64,000 bases of DNA from Strix aluco (GCF_031877795.1 NC_133971.1:62742463-62806462), one strand, 5' to 3'; numbered from the stretch's first letter, positions 52,801-61,600 are shown. The notes: a model not told the origin generated them from the sequence alone. Numbers and translations: made by a program.

Positions 52801-54700
52801 CTTAAACTTTGCTTATTTATGCTCAGTGGTTCTGCATCATTTTGGATCCTTGATATGTGATATAGCATAGCTGTTGTAGTCTTGTTTCAAATCACATCTC
52901 TTCTTGCCTTATAGCAGTTGAGTCTAAAATCTCTTGAATCTGCCTTACTGAGAAGATGCAGAGCTTTTTAAGTGATCAGAGGCTGTCTGTAATAATTGAT
53001 GATTGGATGGGCTTCCCTCAGGAATGGGAACTTGAGCAGTAATTCCTCTTGCAAAAGCCTCATACAGTACTATTATAGATTGTGCTGTGTTAGGTTTTCA
53101 GGTACAGAGGTATGTCTGCATGAGCACTGTTTGCAAAGTACTTGGATAGTAAGAGCTCTCATAGTTAAGTAGATTAGTTGAAGTCACTGCTTAACCCAGT
53201 TATTTGTCTATCAATGAGAATTAGTTAATTACAGCTTTCTAAAAATATAGGTCAACATACCTATAAAAACATAGCAGGGTAGGTATATTGCATTCATAAA
53301 TACTGTGTGTAACCATGACTTAATATGGATTCGCATAGGTGGCAATGCCTCTGAGATTTTTTGTAGAGCAAATTGCAGAGATTTGTGTCATACTGCGGTA
53401 GTGCTTTTGTATATTGAAGACATTGTTTTTCAACTGGCAAAGCAAAAGGTTATGTAAGGATTATCAGAAAAGAGCAATTGTAATACAGGTGTCAATTCCC
53501 TAGATCTCAAGGAAATGGATGATTAATAAAATTACTCTAATAAAACTGTCTGTGTACTCCTTCACAGATCATCCTCTCTAGTCTGCTGCATTTCCTTTTA
53601 AAACCATTTATGCAGTAGAGCATTACCCCTACAACCTGTTCCAAAACCCAACAGAGACCTATATGCTTCTTCCTCTTTCCATGAAAGATGCACTTCAAAA
53701 TTTAGGTGTCTTAGTATTACAGCTAACACATTCATGTTCTCTTTAAGCATGAATTTAAATGTAAGAATGGTGGATAAGGGGTAATAGGACATAGTTTCTC
53801 GCAGAGATTGGATCTGCCCGGTGTGTAAATTGCCTTGCAGGTGCTGTGAGGATTTTAAGAAAATCACCTAATGGTTGTATGTACTTGCCTTTGGCTAAAA
53901 CAGAGATTGGTTTGCTGCGTGTTTTTAAGTTCAGGCTAAACCTTTCTCCCTCAGCACAGTAATAAGCTCTTCTCTAGTATTCTCATCCCCTGTTGTTGTT
54001 GTTGTGTCCCAGACATTAATTAATTCCTTGACTTCTGAAAAACAGATTGCTCTCAACTTACTTCTCATGGCTGCAGTGTGTAATCAGTTTTTTTTAAAAG
54101 TGAAAGTCCAGTTGGAACAATGGAAAGTATGGCTTAATGTGATGTGTTGGTCTACCTAATAGTGATCACAGGCTGGAAGCTTTTGTTCCAGGCAACTTTT
54201 ATTAAAAACCCTAAGCTTTGTATAACTAATAGTTTAAAATGGACTTGTTTGAGGGCTTTTTCTGCAACAGTGCAATGTGCCATTACTTCCTGACGTTACT
54301 GTGACCCAAGTCTGCTTTAGTGGCTTACTGTGGCAGTGAAAGAAAAGTAACATGTTTTATGGTGCTTCATGAGACTCATTCAAATCACGTTTTCAAGTGA
54401 GAATTCTGCTTCCTAAAGACAGAGGCAATGCCTTCTTATTCCTTGCTCACTGAAGGCTGTATTGAGCTAGGCAGCAATATTTGTTTCAAGAAGGCAGTGA
54501 TTGCTTAAGTGTCATCTCAAGGTACTAGGCATACAAAGAATCTTAATATACAAAATGTGCTTTCTAAATGTGTTTCTTTTCTTCAGTTAAAGGCATTAGG
54601 ATTTCCTGAAGGACTTGTGATACAGGCGTATTTTGCTTGTGAGAAGAATGAAAACTTGGCTGCCAACTTTCTTCTACAACAGAACTTTGATGAAGATTGA
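10772..54700 (+). CDS. RAD23B: RAD23B, UV excision repair protein RAD23 homolog B (ten coding exons)
   Basis: Coding exons: 10772-10837, 33759-33840, 36557-36636, 38769-39013, 42506-42561, 46073-46200, 50808-50931, 52035-52162, 52544-52720, 54587-54700. Together they are 1200 nt, giving 399 residues and a TGA stop. All introns are GT-AG, with phases 0,1,0,2,1,0,1,0,0. Domains: UBL 1-77 (Leu8 and Ile47 match ubiquitin's hydrophobic patch), an Ala/Pro/Thr-rich linker, UBA1 about 178-218 (MGY at 192-194), an Ala/Ser/Thr linker, the XPC-binding STI1-type domain about 262-320, and UBA2 about 356-396 (LGF at 366-368). The protein stabilises XPC in global-genome nucleotide-excision repair. It also shuttles ubiquitylated substrates to the proteasome: the UBL binds the proteasome and the UBAs bind ubiquitin. 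It is about ten residues shorter than human RAD23B (409), mainly in low-complexity linkers. No frameshift or missing key residue was seen. The related RAD23A is excluded by the long linkers and the RAD23B-type sequence. Confidence 0.97.
10997..11152 (+). other. G-run clusters at the start of intron 1
   Basis: Several runs of four to seven G on the non-template strand lie close together, notably around 11114-11152, with a shorter cluster near 10997-11018. The spacing could allow G-quadruplexes in DNA or nascent RNA. Folding is inferred, not shown. Confidence 0.5.
18545..18850 (+). mobile_element. Ancient CR1/L3-type LINE fragment
   Basis: A diverged 3' segment of an old CR1/L3-clade LINE, + orientation. 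Recognisable pieces are the block AATTTAGGCTGGAAATTAGG followed by AAAAGGCTTCC (about 18694-18727), preceded by a degenerate TATAGATACAGTGGTAAGCACC block and followed by AATGACCTAACTTG. The order matches the C-terminal coding part of old tetrapod CR1s. It has many indels and is much older than the CR1s nearby. The ends are approximate. Confidence 0.6.
19414..20857 (-). mobile_element. CR1 LINE copy A, 3' part (minus strand), disrupted by copy B
   Basis: The minus strand encodes a large part of the CR1 ORF2 reverse transcriptase. The main open frame, 20743-19799, includes the fingers/palm blocks ([20 protein letters not shown]) and the catalytic FADD. An in-frame TGA separates it from the conserved C-terminal segment (19798-19490), which ends in [14 protein letters not shown] sequence. 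The 3' end, with its ATTCTGTG octamer, lies at 19414. The element's 5' continuation is found at 21402-21590, beyond an inserted second CR1. The body still has a 314-codon open frame, so it is only moderately old. CR1s move by target-primed reverse transcription. This copy is dead through truncation, a stop and the insertion. Confidence 0.92.
20858..21401 (+). mobile_element. CR1 LINE copy B (+ strand), inserted into copy A
   Basis: A 5'-truncated CR1 of about 540 bp with an open frame covering the C-terminal third of ORF2, from the [20 protein letters not shown] block to the stop before the 3' tail. It ends in ATGATTCTGTG at 21401. It is nearly identical to the matching part of copy D (24460-24999), so both come from one subfamily. 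It sits inside minus-strand copy A and is therefore younger than A. Confidence 0.92.
21402..21590 (-). mobile_element. CR1 copy A, 5' continuation (minus strand)
   Basis: On the minus strand this reads as the CR1 ORF2 segment just before the reverse-transcriptase core ([20 protein letters not shown], then LAKPLSMIY). It is the stretch missing from the 5' end of the A block at 19414-20857. Its break point, AGAGGGTAGCAAA, matches where copy B begins. The 5' end near 21590 is a typical CR1 truncation. Confidence 0.85.
21591..22799. other. Intron 1 spacer between CR1 copies
   Basis: No gene or repeat recognised; unique-looking AT-rich intronic DNA. Confidence 0.4.
22800..23730 (+). mobile_element. 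CR1 LINE copy C (+ strand), 5'-truncated
   Basis: About 930 bp of CR1 ORF2 and 3' tail. The catalytic region reads KFMDDTK in place of KFADDTK. Later blocks ([35 protein letters not shown]) are split by frameshifts and stops. It ends in TTCTATGATTCTA near 23730. It belongs to a different CR1 subfamily from B and D: its tail resembles that of copy E. Decay suggests it is older than B and D. Confidence 0.88.
24213..24999 (+). mobile_element. CR1 LINE copy D (+ strand), 5'-truncated
   Basis: It starts within the block [17 protein letters not shown] and runs through the ORF2 C-terminus, open except for a TAG (a likely CAG-to-TAG change) at about 24603-24605. The tail carries two ATTCTGTG/ATTCTGTA octamers ending near 24999. 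It is the same subfamily as copy B. Confidence 0.9.
25000..26099. other. Intron 1 spacer
   Basis: No gene or repeat was clearly recognised. The segment just before 26100 may include unrecognised 5' flank of the next CR1. Confidence 0.35.
26100..30615 (+). mobile_element. CR1 LINE copy E, nearly full length, inactive
   Basis: About 4.5 kb, close to the length of a complete CR1. ORF1 remains (about 26330-27610): a CxxC...CxxC zinc-binding part ([19 protein letters not shown] then CDQVDD), a short coiled-coil-like stretch, a Lys-rich run, and an SGNH-type esterase segment with the GDS motif (VVGDSLLSG, near 27115-27140). ORF2 remains: endonuclease start ([20 protein letters not shown], about 27870), the connector, the reverse transcriptase (about 29100-30010) and the C-terminal segment. 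Stops and frameshifts break every part. The catalytic FADD reads FADN (near 29760), and the palm region is partly scrambled after AFDT. The 3' end is CTTCTATGAATACTG, near 30615. The 5' end is approximate. A C-rich run at 26281-26310 lies in its 5' leader. Confidence 0.87.
26280..26310 (+). repeat. C-rich low-complexity run
   Basis: About 30 bp, nearly all C with single G interruptions, in the leader of CR1 copy E, just before TATAAAAAGC. It is prone to length and assembly error. Confidence 0.8.
32024..32389 (-). mobile_element. Solo LTR of an ERV in intron 1 (minus orientation)
   Basis: A 366-bp element reads TGTCCTGATTTTGG at its 5' end on the minus strand and ends in CATGACA. It is flanked by a perfect 5-bp target duplication, GAGTG (32019-32023 and 32390-32394). 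The minus-strand sequence holds the block GAGTATTCCATATCATGTGG, seen in the U3 of many avian ERV LTRs, which sets the orientation as antisense to RAD23B. A C17 run (32075-32091) and an A-rich run are internal on the + strand. No internal viral genes adjoin. It lies about 1.4 kb before exon 2. Confidence 0.85.
32075..32091 (+). repeat. C17 homopolymer inside the solo LTR
   Basis: An uninterrupted run of 17 C. Its length is probably polymorphic and sensitive to sequencing error. Confidence 0.85.
33759..33840 (+). CDS. RAD23B: RAD23B coding exon 2
   Basis: Residues 23-49 plus the first base of Gly50. It carries the UBL helix and the patch strand QKLIYA with Ile47. The donor is GCAG|GTAATG, phase 1. 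Confidence 0.96.
33841..36556 (+). other. RAD23B: RAD23B intron 2
   Basis: 2.7 kb, AT-rich, no recognised repeat or gene. The acceptor is TTTGCCAG|GT. Confidence 0.8.
36557..36636 (+). CDS. RAD23B: RAD23B coding exon 3
   Basis: Completes Gly50 and runs to Lys76, the end of the UBL fold ([10 protein letters not shown]). The donor is AAA|GTGAGT, phase 0. Confidence 0.96.
36637..38768 (+). other. RAD23B: RAD23B intron 3
   Basis: 2.1 kb. A G12 run lies at 37928-37939. No gene or mobile element recognised. The acceptor is CTCCTGTAG|CCC. Confidence 0.75.
38769..39013 (+). CDS. RAD23B: RAD23B coding exon 4
   Basis: Residues 77-157 and two bases of Ser158. It encodes the flexible linker after the UBL: Ala/Thr/Pro-rich, then a charged [12 protein letters not shown] stretch. 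It is low-complexity, and much of the length difference from human RAD23B probably falls here and in the second linker. The donor is ACAG|GTATGA, phase 2. Confidence 0.95.
39014..42505 (+). other. RAD23B: RAD23B intron 4
   Basis: 3.5 kb. The section about 40560-42010 differs in composition and is listed separately. The rest shows nothing recognisable. The acceptor is CATCTTACAG|T. Confidence 0.75.
40560..42010. repeat. Unclassified repeat-like block in intron 4
   Basis: This block is richer in C/G and CA/TG steps than the flanking intron. A degenerate element recurs: CCAGTTGCTGATACT (about 40970), CCAGCAGCTGAGTCT (about 41197) and CCAGTTGCTGGCACT (about 41388), each near CACACA/ATATGCA-type sequence. 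Irregular spacing of about 190-230 bp suggests decayed tandem units, or internal non-coding sequence of an ERV. No LTR ends or coding region were recognised. The boundaries are estimates. Confidence 0.35.
42506..42561 (+). CDS. RAD23B: RAD23B coding exon 5
   Basis: A short exon: the last base of Ser158 to residue 176 plus one base of Val177. It leads into UBA1 ([13 protein letters not shown]). The donor is CTTG|GTAAGT, phase 1. Confidence 0.94.
42562..46072 (+). other. RAD23B: RAD23B intron 5
   Basis: 3.5 kb, AT-rich, no repeat or gene recognised. The acceptor is TTACTTCTAG|TG. Confidence 0.75.
46073..46200 (+). CDS. RAD23B: RAD23B coding exon 6 (UBA1)
   Basis: Residues 177-219, essentially the whole UBA1 three-helix bundle, with the MGY ubiquitin-binding loop (192-194) and the [10 protein letters not shown] helix 3. 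The donor is ATG|GTGAGC, phase 0. Confidence 0.97.
46201..50807 (+). other. RAD23B: RAD23B intron 6
   Basis: 4.6 kb. One decayed CR1 tail lies at about 48400-48622. Otherwise nothing recognised. The acceptor is GGCGTTAG|GG. Confidence 0.75.
48400..48622 (+). mobile_element. CR1 3'-end fragment (copy F)
   Basis: A short, diverged CR1 tail in the + orientation. It has a TTTAGGAAACATTTCTTTACC block, a degenerate block of alternating G runs, and GTTGGACTAGATGATTG followed by GTAGGTCCCTTCCAAC. The terminal octamer has decayed. It is older than copies B and D. Confidence 0.75.
50808..50931 (+). CDS. RAD23B: RAD23B coding exon 7
   Basis: Residues 220-260 plus one base of Gly261: the GIPGD turn after UBA1, then an Ala/Thr/Ser-rich linker before the XPC-binding domain. 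The donor is GCAG|GTAAGA, phase 1. Confidence 0.95.
50932..52034 (+). other. RAD23B: RAD23B intron 7
   Basis: 1.1 kb, no recognised repeat. The acceptor is GGTTTTCAG|GA. Confidence 0.75.
52035..52162 (+). CDS. RAD23B: RAD23B coding exon 8 (XPC-binding domain)
   Basis: Residues 261-303, the core of the STI1-like XPC-binding domain: [17 protein letters not shown], then [18 protein letters not shown]. This amphipathic four-helix unit binds and stabilises XPC. The donor is CTGCAG|GTGAAT, phase 0. Confidence 0.97.
52163..52543 (+). other. RAD23B: RAD23B intron 8
   Basis: A short intron (381 bp) with nothing notable. The acceptor is ACATCACAG|CAA. Confidence 0.8.
52544..52720 (+). CDS. RAD23B: RAD23B coding exon 9
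   Basis: Residues 304-362: the end of the XPC-binding domain (HEQ-like helix through HMLNEPV), a Gly/Ser-rich linker, and the start of UBA2 ([11 protein letters not shown]). The donor is AGG|GTGAGC, phase 0. Confidence 0.97.
52721..54586 (+). other. RAD23B: RAD23B intron 9
   Basis: 1.9 kb, AT-rich, no recognised repeat or gene. The acceptor is TTTTCTTCAG|TT. Confidence 0.75.
54587..54700 (+). CDS. RAD23B: RAD23B coding exon 10 (UBA2 and stop)
   Basis: Residues 363-399 and TGA (54698-54700). It holds the LGF loop (366-368), the [14 protein letters not shown] helix and the acidic C-terminus NFDED. UBA2 is the stabilisation signal that protects RAD23 proteins from degradation while they shuttle cargo. 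Confidence 0.97.
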   Translation, partial: LKALGFPEGLVIQAYFACEKNENLAANFLLQQNFDED

Positions 54701-56049
54701 GAGACATTTTTTTATTTCACACCTCACACCAGTGCATTACACTAACTTTGTTCACTGGATTGTCTGGGATATTTGGGCTTATATTCATAATGCTTGGTGT
54801 ATGGTATAGGGGGGGGGGGGAGAATATAAGAAACAAAGCAAAGAAAGCAGCAAGTATGTCTGCTCTAAATTAGCAGACGCAGAAAAATCACAGTGTAAAA
54901 TAATATACAACCAAAAATCAGCTTCTGCAGATAATTAGTTCCTTCTATAAACTGTAGGTTAACTTTTTCTAGGTTTTCACTCTTACTGTACTAGTTCAGA
55001 AGTGTAATGTAATGCCCTGCTTCATGTTCCTTTCTACTTAGTATTGGTATTGGAAGTAGCCTGTGCTACCTAGATTCTACAATCTGTATTTCATGGCAAC
55101 ACTGGATAGCAGCTTTGAAATCTAAAAGATCTGAGCAAATGTAAACATGAATGCCAAAATATGAGTAGTTGTTTTGCTTTTTAAGATGTGTTAAAGGGGT
55201 GCAAGAAGCACATATTTTAATTTTGGATTAAAACAATGTTGTCTTTCTTTTTCAAATGAAAACCCATTTAAGTTAAAAGTGTCTCAATTATTGAGAAACA
55301 CCACCCCCTCCTTTATGCCCCTCAAATGATCTGAGAAGCTATATACATACAGGTAAAATTATTATCCTGTTTACATCTTTTCAATTACTGTTGACTTCAA
55401 TGTTACGTTGCAGTAAAAGTTTTAAAAACAATAGATTGCATGTTTGGTTTTGTTATAAGTGGTCTTGTGAATTCAATATTCTTTCTGCCAGCAAACAAAA
55501 TGAAAGCTTCATTTTTGTCTGCTGTAATGAGACATTATCAAACCAAATTTCACCTTTGTTGAACCAGCTTTTACAATATAGCTGTAAGCATCTGAACATA
55601 TTGGCGTTCTGTTGCTCTTGAGTAGATTGTAATGATCAAACTATTTCTGTTCAGTAAGGACTTTTTTGGATTTATTCATTTTATGAAGAAGAGAAATTCA
55701 TAACTTGAGATATCAAATAATCAAGTTATTCCAACCCAAAAGAATCTTCACTCATACCTTTCTGTTGAAAATAATCTCTGGTTGTAGAGTTTTAAATCTT
55801 ACTCCTTGGTACCTAATTGTCATTATTTTGTGTAGTCATCATAAAATGTAACAACCTTCCTTTTAATATACATTGACTTTTAGAGACAATTTTGCTCGTT
55901 ACTGCAATGCTAGCAATGAAAACAAATTCTAATTTAATCTAAAGCTATGATGTGCAACATTTCCTGAATACAGCCTGGGGATGTTTTGAGTTTTTACTGT
56001 TGTACTCCAGTTACCTAGATTACAAATTTATCTCTGCAGTAACCAAGAA

Positions 56050-56097
56050 AATATTATTAGTGGTACAGCAGTGAGCTGTTGTACCACTAATGATATT
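56050..56097 (+). other. 22-bp hairpin in the RAD23B 3' UTR
   Basis: The arms 56050-56071 and 56076-56097 pair along all 22 positions: 20 Watson-Crick pairs and two G-U pairs in the sense RNA (55:92 and 68:79, last two digits of position), closed by a UGAG tetraloop (56072-56075). The core of each arm contains TAGTGGTACA and its complement. A perfect stem of this length with a tight tetraloop is unlikely by chance. Its role is unknown; it may bind double-stranded RNA proteins or be a small inverted-repeat relic. Confidence 0.85.
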
Positions 56098-56880
56098 AAC
56101 GATTTAGTGCTACAACTAGGAAATTATTTTCTGCTTATGTTGTGTATCAGTGGATTAACTACTTAACTACTACTAAAGCTCAAAGTACAAGTCAAGTGTC
56201 TTGAGAAAAGAGAGCGAGAAAGACTGAAATGTTTGTATTTGTATTTTGTTTCTTTATTGGTTGGCCATAATCTATTAAATAATTATCTGCACAAAATAGT
56301 GATGTGTATTAAAGCCTTTTGCTTTTTCTTTCTATCTTCAGACATCTGTGGTGTTTTTCCAGATACTGTGTATTTTAATTATCCAGATTTTATTCTTTTA
56401 AAATTTCATAGGTGTATAATATCTGATCAGTAGCACAATCCAAATCTATCAGTAGGAGGTGTGATATTGCTCAATAGAAAATAGGTCTTTCATAATGCTT
56501 TCATTTTAGAGAAGTTAATATCCAAGTCAGCCAGTACCTTTAGCTAAATAGGATTCCCAATATACTTATGGACTGGAAGAGATGGATTTTGATTTAACAC
56601 TCTGCAGGCAAACGGCTATATTATCTGTAAAAGGACCAGCTGCCTGGTAATTGAAAAATGCCAAATTGATAGAATGACTTCTTGAATGTACTTTACTATA
56701 TAGCTAATACCTAAGACAAAAGTTTTTGTTTGTGGGAGATTTATGTACTGATCAAACTGCTATCAGAAATAACCATTTCTTCTGTAGGAGGATGGAGAGT
56801 AAAGCAAGAATGTCTGTGGGTGTTTCTGTCTGCCCCCTCCAATTTTGATTGAAATGTTTACTTAATATAAATGTATTTGA

Positions 56881-56886
56881 ATTAAA
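56881..56886 (+). terminator. RAD23B: Candidate poly(A) signal ATTAAA
   Basis: ATTAAA followed within 10-30 bp by a G/T-rich stretch, about 2.2 kb past the stop codon. It is a common variant signal. Choice among the candidates needs transcript ends. Confidence 0.5.
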
Positions 56887-56905
56887 GACTGTTGAGCTTG
56901 GTCTT

Positions 56906-58061
56906 TGTGAAAAAAGCTAGTAGTAACTGTGTATGCTGAGTGACTGAGGGGTTTATACCTGCTGTGGTTGAAGCCTTACTAGTAATTCTGTTCTCATTTT
57001 TCATCAGTGGAACAGTCTTTCTGTGACTTCTGATGAACGACAGGTGTCTGACCTCATAAGCTAGCAAAAACTGTTACCTGTTCAATAATGGGATACTTGC
57101 CAGGGAGAATCATGTGTCTCTTTGTAGTTGCTACTGAAAGGGAAGAATATATGGAACTCATACGGTGTTGAGAAGGTACGTGTGACCTGAACAAGTTGCC
57201 TAAGTTGCCTAGGTGTGCTGTGCCTCATTTTCTGCCAAGTACTACCAGATGTCTGCATAGAGTGCTTTTCAGCTTGTTTGCTGCAGATCTCTTAGGTATT
57301 TGGGAGCAGACTCTTCAGGGTTTTGTGAACAGTAGCTAAGAAAATCAAGTATTTCTTCCTAAATTTTGGTACTGGGGTCCTTACCTTTGTTGTAAAACTT
57401 CTAAGTATCTACTTAATGAAAAGCTGTTCATGATGCACTTTTAGTTTGGATTAAAAAAATTAATCTGAAGTCATATTCATTCTACAGTAGCCTATTCTTA
57501 TGTCCTCTGTACAGCTGCATTTTAATGCTATGGTTCATTAACCTTATCCAGAAGCCTCATTAATCTAGCTAAAACTCAAGAGATTGAACTGATTACATGC
57601 TTTATTCTTACCACACTAAGAGAACTTTTTAGGAATGTGAGATAATCATTCATGAAGTCAAACTATGGCTGTGATTTTGAAGTGTTGGGTTGAGGTTTAC
57701 TTCAGAAATACACATGAATGAATGAAACTGGGAGACAAAGCTTAACTTCTCAAATAATGTAAGCAGATCTGCTGCTGGTGGTTTCATTGGATATTTCAAT
57801 TGGTTTTACAGAGATTTGGAGGCATGCATGTTCACGTTTAATTTTCTGTGCTGATTTCTTTCAAGCCCAGCTCTGTGCACAAAACTGACATAGAATTTCT
57901 GCACTTGAAAATATGTATAATTCAATGGAAACAAGGTGAAGAGAGAACATCTTTGTCAGTAACATTTTTAGTTATTCGTTGCCTGGTTTGGGATGCCAAC
58001 AAAGTGTTCAACACACTGTCTTTTGAAAAACATTGTTCTGAAATTGTCACCGAAATCAGGA
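56906..58061. other. Sequence beyond the proximal poly(A) site
   Basis: Either intergenic or an extended 3' UTR ending at the AATAAA at 58062. No gene or repeat recognised. Confidence 0.4.
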
Positions 58062-58067
58062 AATAAA
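58062..58067 (+). terminator. RAD23B: Candidate distal poly(A) signal AATAAA
   Basis: The first canonical AATAAA downstream of the stop on the + strand. It could end a long RAD23B transcript. It lies right beside the minus-strand ERV LTR. Confidence 0.3.
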
Positions 58068-58074
58068 ACTCCTT

Positions 58075-58640
58075 AATGCTGGGCTTCATATTAGTGAACA
58101 GGCATTACTTTAGTCGGTCAGAGACATGAGGGAATCGTTCCACCTAACATGTCCACTGTATGTTGCCTCAGCCAAAGCTTACATCACTCTGTTATATGCA
58201 TATGCATTCAATTTGAGGAACTAGTTATCATATCTACATAGTCATTATGCATTCGGCTTGGGTCTCCGAGGCGCTTCGATGGGGGTCTTTGGCAGTAGTT
58301 AGTGGTCTTTTAGAAGAGGAACTTTTCTTGCGCTTTGTCTGAACCTTTGACTACTTCCTTATGTGGTATGGCCTTGGTTCTTGGTTCTGTTTGTTACAGT
58401 CCTTGGTTACTCATCTAGTTCTGAGGAGTTTTCTTAAGTACCTTCCAAGATACGGTTGTTTTGCTTAAATGGCACAAACTGTCCATGCTGATTAAATTAG
58501 TAACTGTCTTTCAACAATTCCCCCTTTTGAAACTTCCGAGAATTTTCTTGGGAGTCTCATTCTACATTTACTCGTGATCATAATGCTTGTCTTGTCTAGG
58601 ACCCCTTACAACAAAACTATACTATAGGTTATGAAGCCAC
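58075..58640 (-). mobile_element. ERV remnant: 3' internal end, polypurine tract and LTR (minus strand)
   Basis: Read on the minus strand: non-coding internal sequence, then a polypurine tract CAAAAGGGGGA (complement of 58519-58529), then an LTR starting TGTTGAAAGACAG (from 58516 downwards). The LTR continues to a decayed R region (GGTGGAACGATTCCC, then CTAAAGTAATGCCTG) near 58110-58150. The polypurine tract right before a TG start is diagnostic of a 3' LTR junction. The R region aligns with that of the LTR at 62564-63060, so both belong to one family. The outer end is approximate and no target duplication was identified. There is no coding sequence that I could assign. Confidence 0.65.
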
Positions 58641-61600
58641 AAATTATAAAATTTTGTGACTTCACTAAACTATCCAGAAAAGTAGAGTTACTCCATCTGA
58701 TGGTTGGAATTCACATCTGCAGGCTGTAGCTGATGTTGCTGACTTCTAATTGTCAGATGCCAGTGCTGTATTTATATATTTCCTCATTGAATATATGACC
58801 TGCAAGGAAAAAAAGGACATTAACCTTTTTGGTTCTTGTTAGCACTCAACTTCTTTCCTCCATACTGATAGTGAGAAATACTTATTGGCTAGGCAAGAAA
58901 AATAAATATTAATAATACAGAATTTAACTCCGGTTCTAGTCACAGCACATCTTATGAAGATATTTCCTGTCCAGACTGCAATGAAATTAATAAAGACACA
59001 TGCATAGTCTTCAGTAATACTAATAGTCTGGAAAAATAGTAGTAGACTCTGAAGATCCTCACTTCATCCCTTTGCTTTGGCATTTTCTTCAGTAAACTCT
59101 TATGAAACAGTATCTGCTATATGCTTTCATTTGCTCAAAGTCTAGTACTAAAAGTAGTGCTTAAGTGAAGGGTTTGTGTTGTGTATACTTAGGCAGCTGT
59201 GCCTAGAGACCTAGAATGCAGTGTTTCTTTTGCTTTCAGAATAGGTACCTTTCTATTTTGATATAGCTCAACACATTAATGGGAGTACTGTGTGCTGCAG
59301 AAGGCAAGGAGCAACATCCTTTAAATTCTTGAGTGAGACAGGGATTTTAGATGTGATAGACTAGGAGTAATCAGATATTCTAGCAGGCAGCTCTCTTTAC
59401 CATCCCAGGGGAAGGATTTGTTGCTATCCTTGTAACAGGAAGCATGTGACTCTGTGCAGCAACCAAAGATGAAAAAATGGGGCAGTGTCTCCCAAGTGCC
59501 TGTGTGTCTGTATCTGTAGAATTGGTCAAAATCTTGTAAATTCAGGTACGTATTTTTAATTATGTATTTGAATTAAGCATGTTCCTTCCTTTCCCCACCC
59601 TCTTGTCTTTACCCTAAATCTCCAATTTTTTTTTTTCTTCTCATCACTATTGGGGAAAGTATGCAAGCTGCAAAGGGAGTGCTGTCAGCCTCTGTTAAGA
59701 GTGGAAGAACAAAATTTCGGAGACAGGAGTTGAGGTGTTGAATAAGGAAATGGTCGGTCTTGTGGGTGGGATATAAAAGAAAACAATGAGGGCTGAGTAC
59801 CTGGGATAGAGATTTCCTCTGCAGGGAGGTTACCTTGAAGTGAGGAGTCTGTACTTGGAAGAAGCAGTAGTGTTTGCAAGAGGGAATGCCTGAAAGAGTA
59901 TGTTGAACACAGTATGTTGAAGGTTGAAAGGAATGGAGCGGTGTGACAGGACCGAATGGAGAGACAGCTTATGAGCAAACTTTTGGTGGGACTCTGCATG
60001 TATAAATAAGCAAGAGTTAGACTGATACAGAAGTTAGGAACAGGATTAACATATTCAAGGAGACTTCAAAGACAAAGAAATGATGGGTTCCTTTTCAGCC
60101 AGCCAACAGCTCTTTGTCTAGCACTTAGCTTCTAAAACCAGCTCTGAGAGGTGATAAAAGAGGCTACGGAACACAGAGGGCAATAGAAAGAAAAAACAGT
60201 TTGTACCTTGGCATAGATCTCACAGACAACATGTAGTTTTGGATAGTCTAACTGCACTGGAGTGCTCCTGTTTAAAGATGGAGAAAAAAAGTAATTTGAT
60301 TTTTATTTCTAGCTACATGTTTCATTTTTAAGACCTGATGCTCTTTTTGAGTTTCTTCAGGAGCCTCTGTTCTTTGAAGTGAGAGAAATGCGTGATCCAC
60401 GTAAAGTGTGCATTTCATAGTAATACTGCTGTTTGCTTTATTTGTATCTCCATATAAAATATAAAATTCCCCTTTGGCAAAGGGCAGGATTATGCAGCAT
60501 ACCAATGGAGCAATGCTGCAAAGTTCATCTGGATAACTGCTTCTGATGGGATTATGCTTCTTCAGTGTGAATCTAATTCGTGACCCATGAGTATGTGTCT
60601 TAAATTGTAAACTCTGACCTGTGGGAAGCTGCCACAAAAACTGGGAATACTCAATCTCAGAAGAGCAGCAATGTTAAGATGAGAAACTATCAGAATATAT
60701 GAAATAAGCCCATAAATCAGCAGAGCCATTTTTTTTTTTCAGCTGCAGTAAGAAATTAAATTGTGCTAAATGAGTACGTAACTATATTGTTTTTCACATT
60801 TCTCAGAATTTGAAGTAACTGGCTCACTGGTACACAAACGTTAAGGAAGTAAAATACACAAAAGACCACTTTCTACACCTGGTTAAAGTGTGTATGCAGT
60901 GCCTAGGTTGCTGTTGAAAATCAGCGCTAATTGACATTCCTAAAACTGAATCTCAGTTTGCCCTGAACAAGAATGATGATTTTGCTCACATGCAGGATAG
61001 CAGAATGGAGAGCTGTTACTGCTGAATACAACTGTTTGGCATGACTATCTGTGGGAGGCATGCAAATAGCATTTAATGGTGGCTTTGTTGGCTGCTCCTA
61101 GCGATGACGGTAGCCTTGTGTTCTGAATGCAGAATTCACTCAGAATTTTGGAAAGGATCTGTTGCTTTGCAAGCTTATTAAAGCATCACCTTTGTTGTCA
61201 CTTGTGAATTGTATATCCTACACCCCTTAAAGGAGAGGCTAGTTGAAAGCTGAGAATGCAGGTGAGGAGAACTGAGAAGGTCACTCATGAAGTGATAAGA
61301 CCTTAGCCTTTTTTTGGCAAGTGTCACATTACTTAAGCATACTGATACAAAGTGAGGCTGAAGTTGGAAGTCATGCATTTGATGCACTCTATCTGGTGTT
61401 CATGCTGTCAGGTGGCAGAGATAAAGTGGTGTTTTTAATGAAAGAGAATGCCCTGTTGGAAGCTAGTGTGGCAAGAAAAGTAAGTTTGACTAATGGGGCT
61501 GCTTCTAGTGCATAGGCAGAATTCTGCCATCTTCTGTGTATTTAGATTATGAAATTGAAGACACTGCTGCTGCAGTTTCTTTTCATTGCTGCACTGCTGG

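Larger units (their letters stand above)
54701..56905 (+). other. RAD23B: RAD23B 3' UTR (inferred extent)
   Basis: AT-rich sequence after the stop. A G12 run lies at 54809-54820. Weak ATTAAA signals occur at 56274, 56308 and 56881. The last, followed by a GT-rich stretch (GTTGAGCTTGGTCTTTGTG), is the best candidate and gives a 3' UTR of about 2.2 kb. A canonical AATAAA at 58062-58067 could give a longer form. A long hairpin is listed separately. Confidence 0.6.

Noticed and set aside
60272..60637. 121-codon minus-strand open frame
   Set aside because: No domain, no plausible promoter or splice context, and the composition is that of AT-rich chance frames.
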